A stretch of DNA of 64,000 nucleotides from Roseomonas sp. (GTDB taxonomy: Bacteria; Pseudomonadota; Alphaproteobacteria; Acetobacterales; Acetobacteraceae), in the NCBI GenBank assembly GCA_031180725.1, contig JAPSLO010000007.1, forward strand, positions 1 through 64,000. The letters are read 5' to 3'. Shown here one piece after another: positions 42,252-51,438 of the stretch (the stretch's first letter is position 1; each line of letters begins with the position of its first letter). The notes under the pieces were generated by a model, which was not told the DNA's origin, searched no databases, and saw only the letters and a list, made by a program, of their open reading frames with translations. A program made the position numbers and the translations under genes.

Positions 42252-42784
42252 CCTGGCCGGCCGGGTTTCGGTCCCCGCCCTGCGGCGGCGTGCATCGCGG
42301 AGAACTACCCTGCCGGTGAAAGGCTGGCGGATGCGTAGCGCCTCATGCCTGAACCAGCGGCAGCCTGTGCCCGAAAGCCTCCCCCTTAACCAAGGCCTTT
42401 GTTCCTGACTGCAACACATCGTTTCGGCATCGATTATTAAAGCGACCAGGCACCACAGCAATCCCCTATACATAACATTTTTTGGATTCGTCTCCTCGCG
42501 CTGCACAATTCTGCCACCGGTCCCGTCGTTTCCTAACGCCATGCAACCAAGAGCAGTCAGCATAATTCACGTTTGCGTGATTTAGGTCCCGACGAGCCCT
42601 TCCCTGGCCGAAACTGCCCCTCAAAAGCCCCGCGGAATCAAGCCATTGAGCAACTATCTCTCGCAATTCGACAGAAATCTCTCTTTTCCGGGACGAGCTT
42701 CGACTCCTGTGCGGTGCCGTATCAATCTCTAATCAGCAACGTTCGGCCGCGGTAGGACTATCTGCCGCCTCAGGAGGGCTACCG
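42252..42784. promoter_or_regulatory. AT-richer 533-bp leader region of the giant RTX gene
   Basis: No credible gene is present. Composition is clearly lower in GC than the flanks, especially 42410-42490 (ATTATTAAAG, CCCTATACATAACATTTTTT) and 42555-42600. A small hairpin TCACG-TTTG-CGTGA lies at 42567-42580. An AGGAGGG at 42772-42778 is the ribosome-binding site of the RTX gene. The length and AT-richness suggest several regulatory sites, but no known operator is recognised. Confidence 0.5.
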
Positions 42785-45700
42785 ATGTCCATCTCGCTCA
42801 CCCCTGGTAACGATTATCGCTCCTTCACCAATGCCGCGGAGAACATTCAGGCCGGCGAGGGCAATGACATCATCTTCGCCAAGGGCGGTAGGGATACGGT
42901 CGATGGTGGGGCAGGCGACGATGTTCTGTTCGGCGGCAATGGCCACGACCAGCTTGAGGGTGGCGAGGGCAACGACACGCTCATCGGCGGCGCGGGTTCC
43001 GACACTTTCTCCGGCAGCACCGGCACGGACTGGGTCAGCTATGAAGCCGTTCCGCTGACCGTCGACTCCTTCTCCAGCGTGGCCAATGGCTGGCGGATCA
43101 CGGCCGCCGCCACGGTGCCGGATGAGGGGACGGTGAACGAGGGCACCGATTGTGCGTCCGGCGTCGAAATCGTGGTCGATGCAGACGGCAAGCGCTTCCT
43201 GCTGGTTGGCCACGGCGGCTTCGCCACCATTCAGGACGCGGTGAACGCGGCGGAGAATGGCGACACCATCATCATCGGTCCCGGCACCTTCACCGGGGAC
43301 ATCACCATCGCCGGCAAGGCCGTGACGCTGGCTGGCCAGGGCAAGGCTGGCAGCGGGACGACGATCAACGGACAGATCACCATCACCGGCACGGTGGACG
43401 GCGCCGTCAAGTTCAGCGACCTCAAGGTGGACGCCGCCGGCAAGCAGTACGGCATCTGGGTGAACGCCACGGCCGCAGATGGAGCCAACGTCGCGTTCGA
43501 GGACGTTGCCATTGCTAATGCCAGCGTCAACGGCGTGTCGTACAACCACCCGCAGAACAGCAGCCAGACCAATGTCGCTGACGAAGCGGAGCTGTTCGAC
43601 TCCTTCAGCTTCGTCGGCGTGGACTTCACCAACAACGGCTTCGCCACCAGCGGTCAAGGTGGCCGTGGCCATGTCAACCTGTTCGGCTTCAACGGCGATC
43701 TGACTGTCACCAACAACACCTTCGCCACCGGGGCAGGTGGCAGCGCGCAGAAGGCCTTCAGCGTCGTCGGCGCCGGCCGGCCCGACACCAGCGGCGGCCG
43801 CGCGGCGCTTGGCACCGATCCGGACGCGGCCGAGGTGCTGTCGCCCCTCAACAAACTAACCTTCACCGGCAACAGCTTTACCGGCACCTACACGAACGAC
43901 CTCGTCTCCTTCTACTACTTCTCGGGCATCGCCAATTCGACGGTTTTCGGCAACACGGCGGACGTCGCGGCGCCCTGGGGACTGCTGAACTTCGACGCAG
44001 TCGGCGGCACCGTGGATGTCTCCGGCTTCTTCACCTCGGCCACCAACACTGCCCTGCGGGCGAACATCGCGGTGCTGCAGGGCGTGGCCGGTGACGACAG
44101 CCTGGTGGGCACTGATGGCGTGGACCTGATAGACGGGCGCGGCGGCACGGACGACATCGCCGCCGGCAATGGCAACGACGTCATCCGCATCACAGAGGGC
44201 AGCGCCCACACCGCCGATGAGGCGATCGATGGTGGTGAAGGCAGCGACTCCATCCTCTTCACCGCCGCGGAGGGTGACACTCTGACCCTCAGCGCGGATG
44301 TCACGGACGTGGAGGCGGTTTCGATCGTCAGCGCGCACCCGGTGTACGGCGAAAGCGCCGTCAACGCCAATATCGATGCCTCCGCCGCCGGCGGCGTTAC
44401 CGCCATCAACGGCAGCAATGGCGACAACGCGCTGACCGGCGGTGAGGGCGACCAAGCCATTTCCGGCAACGCAGGCAATGACAGCCTGAAGGGTGGCGCG
44501 GACAACGATCAACTCTCCGGGGGCACCGGCACCGACACCGCCGTTTACGACGGCGTGGTGGATGCCAGCGCGATCACCTCCGTCGACGGCAAATGGGTGA
44601 TCTCCGCCGGGGCCGAGGGCACCGATAACCTCGACAGCATCGAAGTCGTGGACGACGGTAGTGAAGACCTGGTGCTGCTGGTTGGGAATGGCGGCTTTGC
44701 CACGATCCAGCAGGCGCTGAACTACGCCGATGGACTTACCCTGAGCGGCCGCGCGTTGACGGTGCTGGTCGCAGAGGGCAGCGACCCCGGCGCCTTCACC
44801 GTCGCGAACTCGATCGACGCCGACAACGTAACCATCCGCGCGGTCGGCAATGTGAAGATCGACGGCAGCTTCCACGAGGTCAATGGCATCGCCGAAGGCA
44901 CGACCACGGACGTGTTCCTGCGCACGGCAACCTCCTATAGCGGCGTTGGCGCGGGCATCACCATCGGGCGTGGCAACGTCACCATCGAAGGCTTGGAAGT
45001 TTCGGACTTCAGCTACGGTGTCACCTTCCTGGAAGGCACCCATAGCGGGATCGAGCTGAATGGCCTGACGCTGTCGCAGAACATCGTCGGCGTGCGCGTC
45101 GGCTCCACGGGCGTGCAGCTCAATGACCTCACCATCAATGGCGGCACGATCCGCGACGGCTATCACGGCATCACTCTGGACCGTGCGGCCTCCGGCGGCT
45201 CCGTGTTCAACGACCTGGTCGTGGATGGTGTGACCTTTGAGCACCTGACCGAAAAGGGCATCTACCTTGAGGGCCTGAACGGCGGCACCTTCACCAATCT
45301 ATCGATGAACGATGTCGGCCAGTGGGGCCGTGGCCCGGCCTTCGGCGGCACGGGTGCCAATGTCGGCGGTTTCGGCGCCGGCATCGACATCAACCTAAAA
45401 TACGGCATCTTCACCGGCAACATCGCCATCACCGACTTCATCTTCACGGATGTCGGCACGTCCAACACGAATGGTGGGACGGCGTCCCATTTCGGTGGCG
45501 CTGCCATCACCTTCAAGGCGCGCAACGACGGCCCGAGCTACGGGGCAATCCCGGCCACCTACACTGGTCAGGTCTACATTGCCGACGGTCAGGTGAATGG
45601 CACCAGCACCTTCTTCCGCCTGGGTGAGCCCGGCAAGGATCCCGCCGCCGGCACGCATACCCCGGTCAGTGGCGCCGGCACTTCGGTCGTGATCGTGAAT

Positions 45701-48700
45701 GTGCCCGTCACCGACTACGTGACCAACGATCTGCATGGTCTGCTCGACAACCGCACCACGGACGGCACGCTCAACATCTCGCTGTCGAACGATGGGGACG
45801 ATGTGGATCTGGCCAGCTTCAGCTTCGGGCCGGTCAGCATTAATGGCGGTGACGGCAATGACAGCCTGACGGGTGCCGATGGCAGCAGCGTCGGCGGAGT
45901 CGTCTTTGCCGGCGACGAGACGCTCTCCGGCGGCACGGGCGACGACGTGCTCTCCGGCCGTGGCGGCGATGACAGCCTGGACGGCGGCGCGGACCAGGAC
46001 AGCCTGCTCGGCGGCGCGGGTGCCGACCTGCTGGCTGGCGGCGAGGGCGACGACACCCTGGTGGGCGAGGCGGGCGCCGACTCCCTCTCCGGCAGCGCCG
46101 GTAACGACAGCCTGGACGGCGGCGACGGCAATGACACGCTTTCAGGTGGCAGCGGTGCCGACGTCCTGGACGGTGGTGCCGGAGTGGCGGACCTCGTCAA
46201 CCTCGGCAGCGTGAACTTCGCCGACGCTACCTTCAGCATGGGCAGCGGCGGCGAGCTGATCGTGACTGTCGGTGGCGTCTCACTGTCGCTCCGCAACGTC
46301 GAGAAGCTGCAGTTCGCCGACAAGGCCGTTTGGGTGGTGGATGATGGCGGTGACGCCAGCGATCTCATCTCGATCAATGCCGCGGTCGCGGCGGCTAGCG
46401 CCGGTGACACCATCCTGGTCGCGCCCGGCACCTACGCCGAGAATGTGGTGATCAACAAGAGCGGCCTGTCGCTACTCTCGGTCGGGGGGGCGGACGTCAC
46501 CACCATTGCTGGCAATCCGGCCGGGGCGCAGCAGGGTGCGATCCAGCTGAACGCGGGTATGTCCGGTGTGCGGATCGGCGCCAGCGAACATGGCTTCACG
46601 GTGATGGGCCTGAACGGCAATGGCGCTAGCGAAAAGGCCGCCATCTACCTGGTTGGCAACCAGAGCGGCCACATTATTGAGGGCAACATCGTCATTGCCC
46701 AAGGCGACCTAGGCCTGTTGTCGGAATTCAGCGCCGACGTCGACAACATTACAATCAGTGACAACACCTTTGGCGGCCAGACCTTTGTTGGTGACGTGCC
46801 TGGCACCGGCGGCCAGTTCGACGTCGGCAACAACGTCGCACGCCAGTTCGTGGTGCTCGGCAATGGCGGTGGGAGCGGCCCCTCGGCATCCAGCGGCATC
46901 GTCTTCACGAACAACGTGATCGAGGGGATTGCCGGCCTCGGCAATCTCGGCAACACGCTGGTGACAATCGACGCCTCGAACTCGACAGTCACCGACAACA
47001 TCTTCAAGGCCGTGACCGGCGGCTTCGGTTATGCGCTGCGGATGCGCCGCGATGGAGCGGTGATCGAGCGGAACACTTTTAACGAGGTGGATGGCAGCAC
47101 CCGCGGCATCTTCCTGCAGAACCAGAACGGCTCGGCGGAGAATTTTGACAGCAACATCGTAGTCGGCGGCGATGATGCGGAGTTGATCCTGGCGATGACG
47201 CCGGGCGCCGACTCGCTGACCGGCGGCGGCGGCGCGGATAGCCTCTCGGCCGACGCCGGCAACGACACGCTGGCGGGCGATGCCGGGGCCGACTCGCTGG
47301 TTGGCGGTGACGGCAATGACTTGCTGATCGGCGGCGCGGGCAATGACACGCTGGTGGGTGGTGCCGGCAACGACGATGTGGCGGAGTTCACGGGCGAGAC
47401 TGTGTTCCTCGCCAACTTCAACGGCAGCATCTCCGCGGTGAATGCCAGTGGCACCGATGTGCTGACGGGCGTCGAGTTCGCGGTGGTGGATGGCGATCAG
47501 ATCACCCTGGACTACGCGGCGCCGGTCCTGACCGTCGAGCTTGTCGAGGACACCGGCGAGAATGATGCTGCCGATGCCACAACCAATGGCAGCGTGAAGG
47601 GCACTGGCCGCCCGCTGACCGACGTGGTCGTGACCTGGACCGGTCCGGGTGGCTTCACGGCGACAGAGACGGTCCAGGTTGGTGAGGACGGCAGCTGGTC
47701 GGCCACGCCACCTACGGAACTGCCGGAGGGCAGCATCACCGTCACCGTCAGCCAGACCGACGGCGTCGGCGGCGAGGCGACGGCGGATGCCAGCTTCGTC
47801 TATGACACGGTCGTTCCAGCTGAGCCCTCGCTTGACCTGGCTTCCGAGGACGACAGCGGGTCCGACGACCAGGATGACCTGACGAAGGAGACCTCCGTCA
47901 CCATCAACGGTGTCGCCGAACCCTTCGCCAAAGTCAGGCTGTTCCAGGATGGCGATGAGGTTGGAAGCGTTACCGCTGACTCGGTGGGCAATTTCAGCTT
48001 TGAGGTCACCGGGCTGCCCGAAGGCGCCCACACTGACGTGACCTTTACCGCCACGGCGGAGGACGCCGCCGGCAATCGATCCACGGTTGGCAACCTCACC
48101 GTGCATGTGGATACGGAGACGGCGCAGCCGACCCTCGACCTTGAAGCCGCCTCGGACGGCGGCGACTCCGACACGGACAACCTGACGAACTTCTCCACCG
48201 TAACCGTGTCCGGCTCGGCGGAGCCGCGCGCTAGCGTCGTCGTTACCGTGGGGGGCCAGATCTTCAACGCGACTGCCGACGAGGATGGCAACTGGAGCGC
48301 GACGCTCACCGGCCTGGTCGAGGGTGTGAACGACATCACGGCAGTCGCCACCGACCTCGCCGGCAATGTCAGCGATGTTTCCGCAACCCTGAGCGTGACG
48401 GTGGACCTGACCGCGCCGGATGCTCCGGTAGTCGGGCTGCTCCCGGCGGATGACTCCGGCGCGTCCGAAAGCGATGGGATCACCAAGGTCACGACGCCCA
48501 CCATCTCCGGCACGGCGGAGGCAGGCACGACCGTGACTGTCTTCCAGGACGGGGAGGAGATTGGGACCGTCACCGCGGACGAGGAAGGTAACTGGTCGCT
48601 GACCGTGCCCTCCGCTCTGGCCGACGGCAGCTACACCTTCACCGCGACCGCCAGGGATGCTGCTGGCAATACCAGCGCCCTCTCCGGCGGGTTGACTGTC

Positions 48701-51022
48701 ACGGTGGACACGCAGGCACCTGGCGCCCCGGAGTTGAAGGTGCTGGCGCTGACCAGCACTGATGGCGGCGCCCTCGCCATTTCCGGCACCGCCGCCGCTA
48801 GCAGCACCGTTCAGGTCCTGGTGGATGGCGAAGTGATCGGTGAGGCGACCGCCGATGGCGCCGGGAACTGGACGCTGAATTATGAAGGACCGGCGCTGGA
48901 ATCGGGCAGCTATACGTTGACGGCAGCGGCCGTCGATGCCGCCGGCAATGCCGGGCCTGTATCAGCGGCATTCCGGCTGGGAGTAAGCGACTTCATCTCC
49001 ATCCTCGCCGGCAACTCCGGGCCGGAGACACTGGCCGGATCCGACGGCATGAACGGGTTCATCGCCACGGCCGGGGCAGACAGCCTGAATGGCGGCGGCG
49101 GCCTCGACGTCGTGGACTACAGTGGCTTCGACGGCATCATCGCCACGCTCGGCACCGGGACGGTCATCGCTGATGGCGAGGAGGACTCGCTGACCGGCAT
49201 TGAAGGCATCATCGGCACCGCCGGCGGTGACATCATCGGCGGCGGTGCCGCCGACAATGTCCTCGATGGCATGGGCGGTGACGACGTGCTGGACGGCGAA
49301 GACGGGGCCGACACGCTGCATGGCGGCGAAGGCGCCGATGAGATGAACGGCGGCAGCGGATTCGACATCGCCGCCTACGAGGCTTCGGAGACCGGTGTGG
49401 TCGTCAGTCTGCAGACCGGCAGCGGAACTGGCGGCGATGCGGAAGGCGACCTGCTCTTCGGCTTCGAAGGCCTCTGGGGCAGCATCAATGGCGACACGCT
49501 GGAAGGCGACGGCGCAGCCAATCTTCTTATCGCTGAAGACGGTGCCGACTCCCTCACCGGCGCTGGTGGCGCCGATACGCTGGAAGGCGGGGATGGCAAC
49601 GATACCCTCGTGGGCGGCAGTGGCGGTGATGCCCTTGCCGGCGGCGAAGGCTTCGACATCGCCTCCTATGCCGGGTCCTCGGCCGTGGTGGTGAACCTCG
49701 CGACCGGGGCGGCATCCCTCGGCGATGCCGCCGGCGACACGCTCGGCGGGATCGAGGGCCTGATCGGCGGCAGCGGCTCCGACAACCTGACCGGCAATGC
49801 GGTCGCCAACCTACTCTCTGGTGAGAACGGGAACGACACGCTGACCGCTGGCGAGGGTGCCGATACGTTGCTCGGTAGCGCAGGCAATGATCGCCTGTTC
49901 GGCGAGGCGGGCGATGACCTCGTCGACGGCGGTGCGGGCGCCGACACGCTGGATGGCGGCAATGGACAGGATACGGCCAGCTACGCCTCGGCAATGTCGG
50001 GCGTGGCCGTGGACCTGACGGCGACCGGCACGCAGAATACGGGCGGCGCCGGTAGCGACAGGCTGACCTCTATCGAGAACCTGGTCGGCTCTGCCTTCGC
50101 CGACACGTTATCGGGCAATGGCGGGGACAATCTGGTTTCGGGCAGTGCCGGGAACGACGTGTTGTCCGGCGGCGCCGGCAACGACACGCTGGAAGGCGGT
50201 GCGGGGAACGATACCCTGAACGGCGGTACCGGCATCGACACCGCCAGCTATGCCTCGGCAGCGGCAGCGGTGCAGGTGAGCCTGACCCTCTCCGCTCAGG
50301 AGACTGGCGGCGCTGGTAACGACAGTGTAGTAGGGATTGAGAACCTGATCGGCTCCGCCTTCGACGACGACTTGAGCGGAAGTGGCAGCGGGAACTGGCT
50401 GACGGGCGGAGCCGGAAACGATACCTTGAACGGCCGGAATGGGGACGACACGCTTGAAGGTGGTGAGGGCAGCGACATGCTGACCGGAGCCAACGGCATC
50501 GACACCGCCAGCTATGCCAGCGCAACAGGTGGCGTAACGGTTCGGCTGGATATCAACGCTTGGCAGTCTGTCGGGGGCGGAGCCGGCAGCGACAAGCTGA
50601 CCGCGATCGAGAACCTCGCCGGTTCTTCGTTTGGCGACAATCTGACTGGCAGCAGCACGAACAACGTCCTGACCGGCGGCGTGGGCGCTGATACGCTGAC
50701 CGGCGGCGCCGGCCAGGACGTGTTCAGCTATGCCACCGGCGACAGCACGCCGACCGGCCGCGACGAGATCACCGACTTCGAGGTGGGCTCGGACATCATC
50801 GACCTACTCGCGGTCGATGCGATCTCCGGCGGCGCGGATAACGCCTTCAGCTTCGTGGCCGATGGTGGTGCCTTCACTGCCGCGGGCCAGCTCCGGGTCG
50901 TCTCCGATGGGGCGAACCAGTGGCTGATCCAGGGCAACACCGATGCCGACACCGGCACGGTGGAGTTCGAGGTCCGTGTCGCCAGCGCCAACGCGCTCAG
51001 CGCTTCGGACTTCGTGCTTTAA
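42785..51022 (+). CDS. Giant RTX secreted protein with beta-helix and Ig-like domains
   Basis: This 2,745-residue acidic surface or secreted protein has alternating blocks, with residue positions rough. RTX calcium repeats (GGxGxDxLxGG) lie at 22-85, 434-585, 1020-1135, 1473-1536 and 2076-2649. Three right-handed beta-helix regions start with GFATIQDAVNAAENGDTIII (145-432), GFATIQQALNYADGL (637-985) and SINAAVAAASAGDTILVAPG (1197-1459). About five Ig-like domains with DAAGN motifs span 1578-2066. The C-terminal 95 residues (TDFEVGSDIIDLL to ASDFVL) are a type I secretion signal region. There is no N-terminal signal peptide. No ABC exporter, HlyD or TolC gene is nearby. A role as adhesin, biofilm protein or polysaccharide-active protein is inferred. 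Confidence 0.93.
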   Translation: MSISLTPGNDYRSFTNAAENIQAGEGNDIIFAKGGRDTVDGGAGDDVLFGGNGHDQLEGGEGNDTLIGGAGSDTFSGSTGTDWVSYEAVPLTVDSFSSVANGWRITAAATVPDEGTVNEGTDCASGVEIVVDADGKRFLLVGHGGFATIQDAVNAAENGDTIIIGPGTFTGDITIAGKAVTLAGQGKAGSGTTINGQITITGTVDGAVKFSDLKVDAAGKQYGIWVNATAADGANVAFEDVAIANASVNGVSYNHPQNSSQTNVADEAELFDSFSFVGVDFTNNGFATSGQGGRGHVNLFGFNGDLTVTNNTFATGAGGSAQKAFSVVGAGRPDTSGGRAALGTDPDAAEVLSPLNKLTFTGNSFTGTYTNDLVSFYYFSGIANSTVFGNTADVAAPWGLLNFDAVGGTVDVSGFFTSATNTALRANIAVLQGVAGDDSLVGTDGVDLIDGRGGTDDIAAGNGNDVIRITEGSAHTADEAIDGGEGSDSILFTAAEGDTLTLSADVTDVEAVSIVSAHPVYGESAVNANIDASAAGGVTAINGSNGDNALTGGEGDQAISGNAGNDSLKGGADNDQLSGGTGTDTAVYDGVVDASAITSVDGKWVISAGAEGTDNLDSIEVVDDGSEDLVLLVGNGGFATIQQALNYADGLTLSGRALTVLVAEGSDPGAFTVANSIDADNVTIRAVGNVKIDGSFHEVNGIAEGTTTDVFLRTATSYSGVGAGITIGRGNVTIEGLEVSDFSYGVTFLEGTHSGIELNGLTLSQNIVGVRVGSTGVQLNDLTINGGTIRDGYHGITLDRAASGGSVFNDLVVDGVTFEHLTEKGIYLEGLNGGTFTNLSMNDVGQWGRGPAFGGTGANVGGFGAGIDINLKYGIFTGNIAITDFIFTDVGTSNTNGGTASHFGGAAITFKARNDGPSYGAIPATYTGQVYIADGQVNGTSTFFRLGEPGKDPAAGTHTPVSGAGTSVVIVNVPVTDYVTNDLHGLLDNRTTDGTLNISLSNDGDDVDLASFSFGPVSINGGDGNDSLTGADGSSVGGVVFAGDETLSGGTGDDVLSGRGGDDSLDGGADQDSLLGGAGADLLAGGEGDDTLVGEAGADSLSGSAGNDSLDGGDGNDTLSGGSGADVLDGGAGVADLVNLGSVNFADATFSMGSGGELIVTVGGVSLSLRNVEKLQFADKAVWVVDDGGDASDLISINAAVAAASAGDTILVAPGTYAENVVINKSGLSLLSVGGADVTTIAGNPAGAQQGAIQLNAGMSGVRIGASEHGFTVMGLNGNGASEKAAIYLVGNQSGHIIEGNIVIAQGDLGLLSEFSADVDNITISDNTFGGQTFVGDVPGTGGQFDVGNNVARQFVVLGNGGGSGPSASSGIVFTNNVIEGIAGLGNLGNTLVTIDASNSTVTDNIFKAVTGGFGYALRMRRDGAVIERNTFNEVDGSTRGIFLQNQNGSAENFDSNIVVGGDDAELILAMTPGADSLTGGGGADSLSADAGNDTLAGDAGADSLVGGDGNDLLIGGAGNDTLVGGAGNDDVAEFTGETVFLANFNGSISAVNASGTDVLTGVEFAVVDGDQITLDYAAPVLTVELVEDTGENDAADATTNGSVKGTGRPLTDVVVTWTGPGGFTATETVQVGEDGSWSATPPTELPEGSITVTVSQTDGVGGEATADASFVYDTVVPAEPSLDLASEDDSGSDDQDDLTKETSVTINGVAEPFAKVRLFQDGDEVGSVTADSVGNFSFEVTGLPEGAHTDVTFTATAEDAAGNRSTVGNLTVHVDTETAQPTLDLEAASDGGDSDTDNLTNFSTVTVSGSAEPRASVVVTVGGQIFNATADEDGNWSATLTGLVEGVNDITAVATDLAGNVSDVSATLSVTVDLTAPDAPVVGLLPADDSGASESDGITKVTTPTISGTAEAGTTVTVFQDGEEIGTVTADEEGNWSLTVPSALADGSYTFTATARDAAGNTSALSGGLTVTVDTQAPGAPELKVLALTSTDGGALAISGTAAASSTVQVLVDGEVIGEATADGAGNWTLNYEGPALESGSYTLTAAAVDAAGNAGPVSAAFRLGVSDFISILAGNSGPETLAGSDGMNGFIATAGADSLNGGGGLDVVDYSGFDGIIATLGTGTVIADGEEDSLTGIEGIIGTAGGDIIGGGAADNVLDGMGGDDVLDGEDGADTLHGGEGADEMNGGSGFDIAAYEASETGVVVSLQTGSGTGGDAEGDLLFGFEGLWGSINGDTLEGDGAANLLIAEDGADSLTGAGGADTLEGGDGNDTLVGGSGGDALAGGEGFDIASYAGSSAVVVNLATGAASLGDAAGDTLGGIEGLIGGSGSDNLTGNAVANLLSGENGNDTLTAGEGADTLLGSAGNDRLFGEAGDDLVDGGAGADTLDGGNGQDTASYASAMSGVAVDLTATGTQNTGGAGSDRLTSIENLVGSAFADTLSGNGGDNLVSGSAGNDVLSGGAGNDTLEGGAGNDTLNGGTGIDTASYASAAAAVQVSLTLSAQETGGAGNDSVVGIENLIGSAFDDDLSGSGSGNWLTGGAGNDTLNGRNGDDTLEGGEGSDMLTGANGIDTASYASATGGVTVRLDINAWQSVGGGAGSDKLTAIENLAGSSFGDNLTGSSTNNVLTGGVGADTLTGGAGQDVFSYATGDSTPTGRDEITDFEVGSDIIDLLAVDAISGGADNAFSFVADGGAFTAAGQLRVVSDGANQWLIQGNTDADTGTVEFEVRVASANALSASDFVL

Positions 51023-51031
51023 GCTCCGGCC

Positions 51032-51053
51032 GGGACGCCGCGCGCGGCGTCCC
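51032..51053. terminator. GC-rich perfect palindrome after the RTX gene
   Basis: GGGACGCCGCG is followed by its exact complement, 9 bp after the RTX stop codon. It is a strong hairpin without a T-run, and the likely 3' end or stability element of the RTX mRNA. Confidence 0.55.
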
Positions 51054-51113
51054 GAGACACGACGGTCTCAGAGGCCGGCCCGCCAACTGCGTTTCCCAGA
51101 GCCCGCCAGATGC

Positions 51114-51143
51114 GCCCGCCGGGTGTGCCTGGCGGGCCATTTT
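51114..51143 (+). terminator. Hairpin followed by ATTTT
   Basis: GCCCGCC and GGCGGGC pair around a 10-base loop and are followed by CATTTTCG. This is a second candidate terminator in the 416-bp gap between the converging RTX and permease genes. The rest of that gap (to 51438) holds no gene that I can support. Confidence 0.45.
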
Positions 51144-51438
51144 CGTCCGGATTTCTCCTAGAGATCGCCTCTCCGGAATCGCTCTGCCGTCGGCGGCGTG
51201 GAACGGGGCTCAGTTCAGGGGCAAGCTGCCGGCAAGCCCGGTCAGGCAGGATGCTGAAAATGGCGGGGCGCTCACGTCTTTTTTAGCGTGCCCCTAGGCT
51301 TGTAGATGGTCGGCCTGCGGGGCTGTCCGTCGGGGCTGCCCTGCCGATGAAACTCCATCGGCGGCGCAAGCCCCTCCTGCCGCAACGGATCCTCCCTAAC
51401 GGGTCTAAGGATGCATCACGCCCCGGAGGCCATATGCC

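Noticed and set aside
40524-42563. A 679-codon minus-strand frame over the NCS2-like permease gene
   Set aside because: The product is rich in Arg, Gln and His with no membrane or domain signature; it is a shadow of the permease.
42466-42755. Short open frames on both strands in the RTX leader region
   Set aside because: There is no ribosome-binding site, no recognisable domain, and the composition is unlike the coding DNA of the window.
42850-50730. Regular short repeats as a possible CRISPR array
   Set aside because: The repeats are in-frame codons for GGxGxDxLxGG calcium-binding motifs, vary in spacing and sequence, and lie within one protein gene.
51256-51297. GGGGCGCT to AGCGTGCCCC with a T-run as an intrinsic terminator
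   Set aside because: The arms do not pair properly and the T-run lies in the would-be loop.
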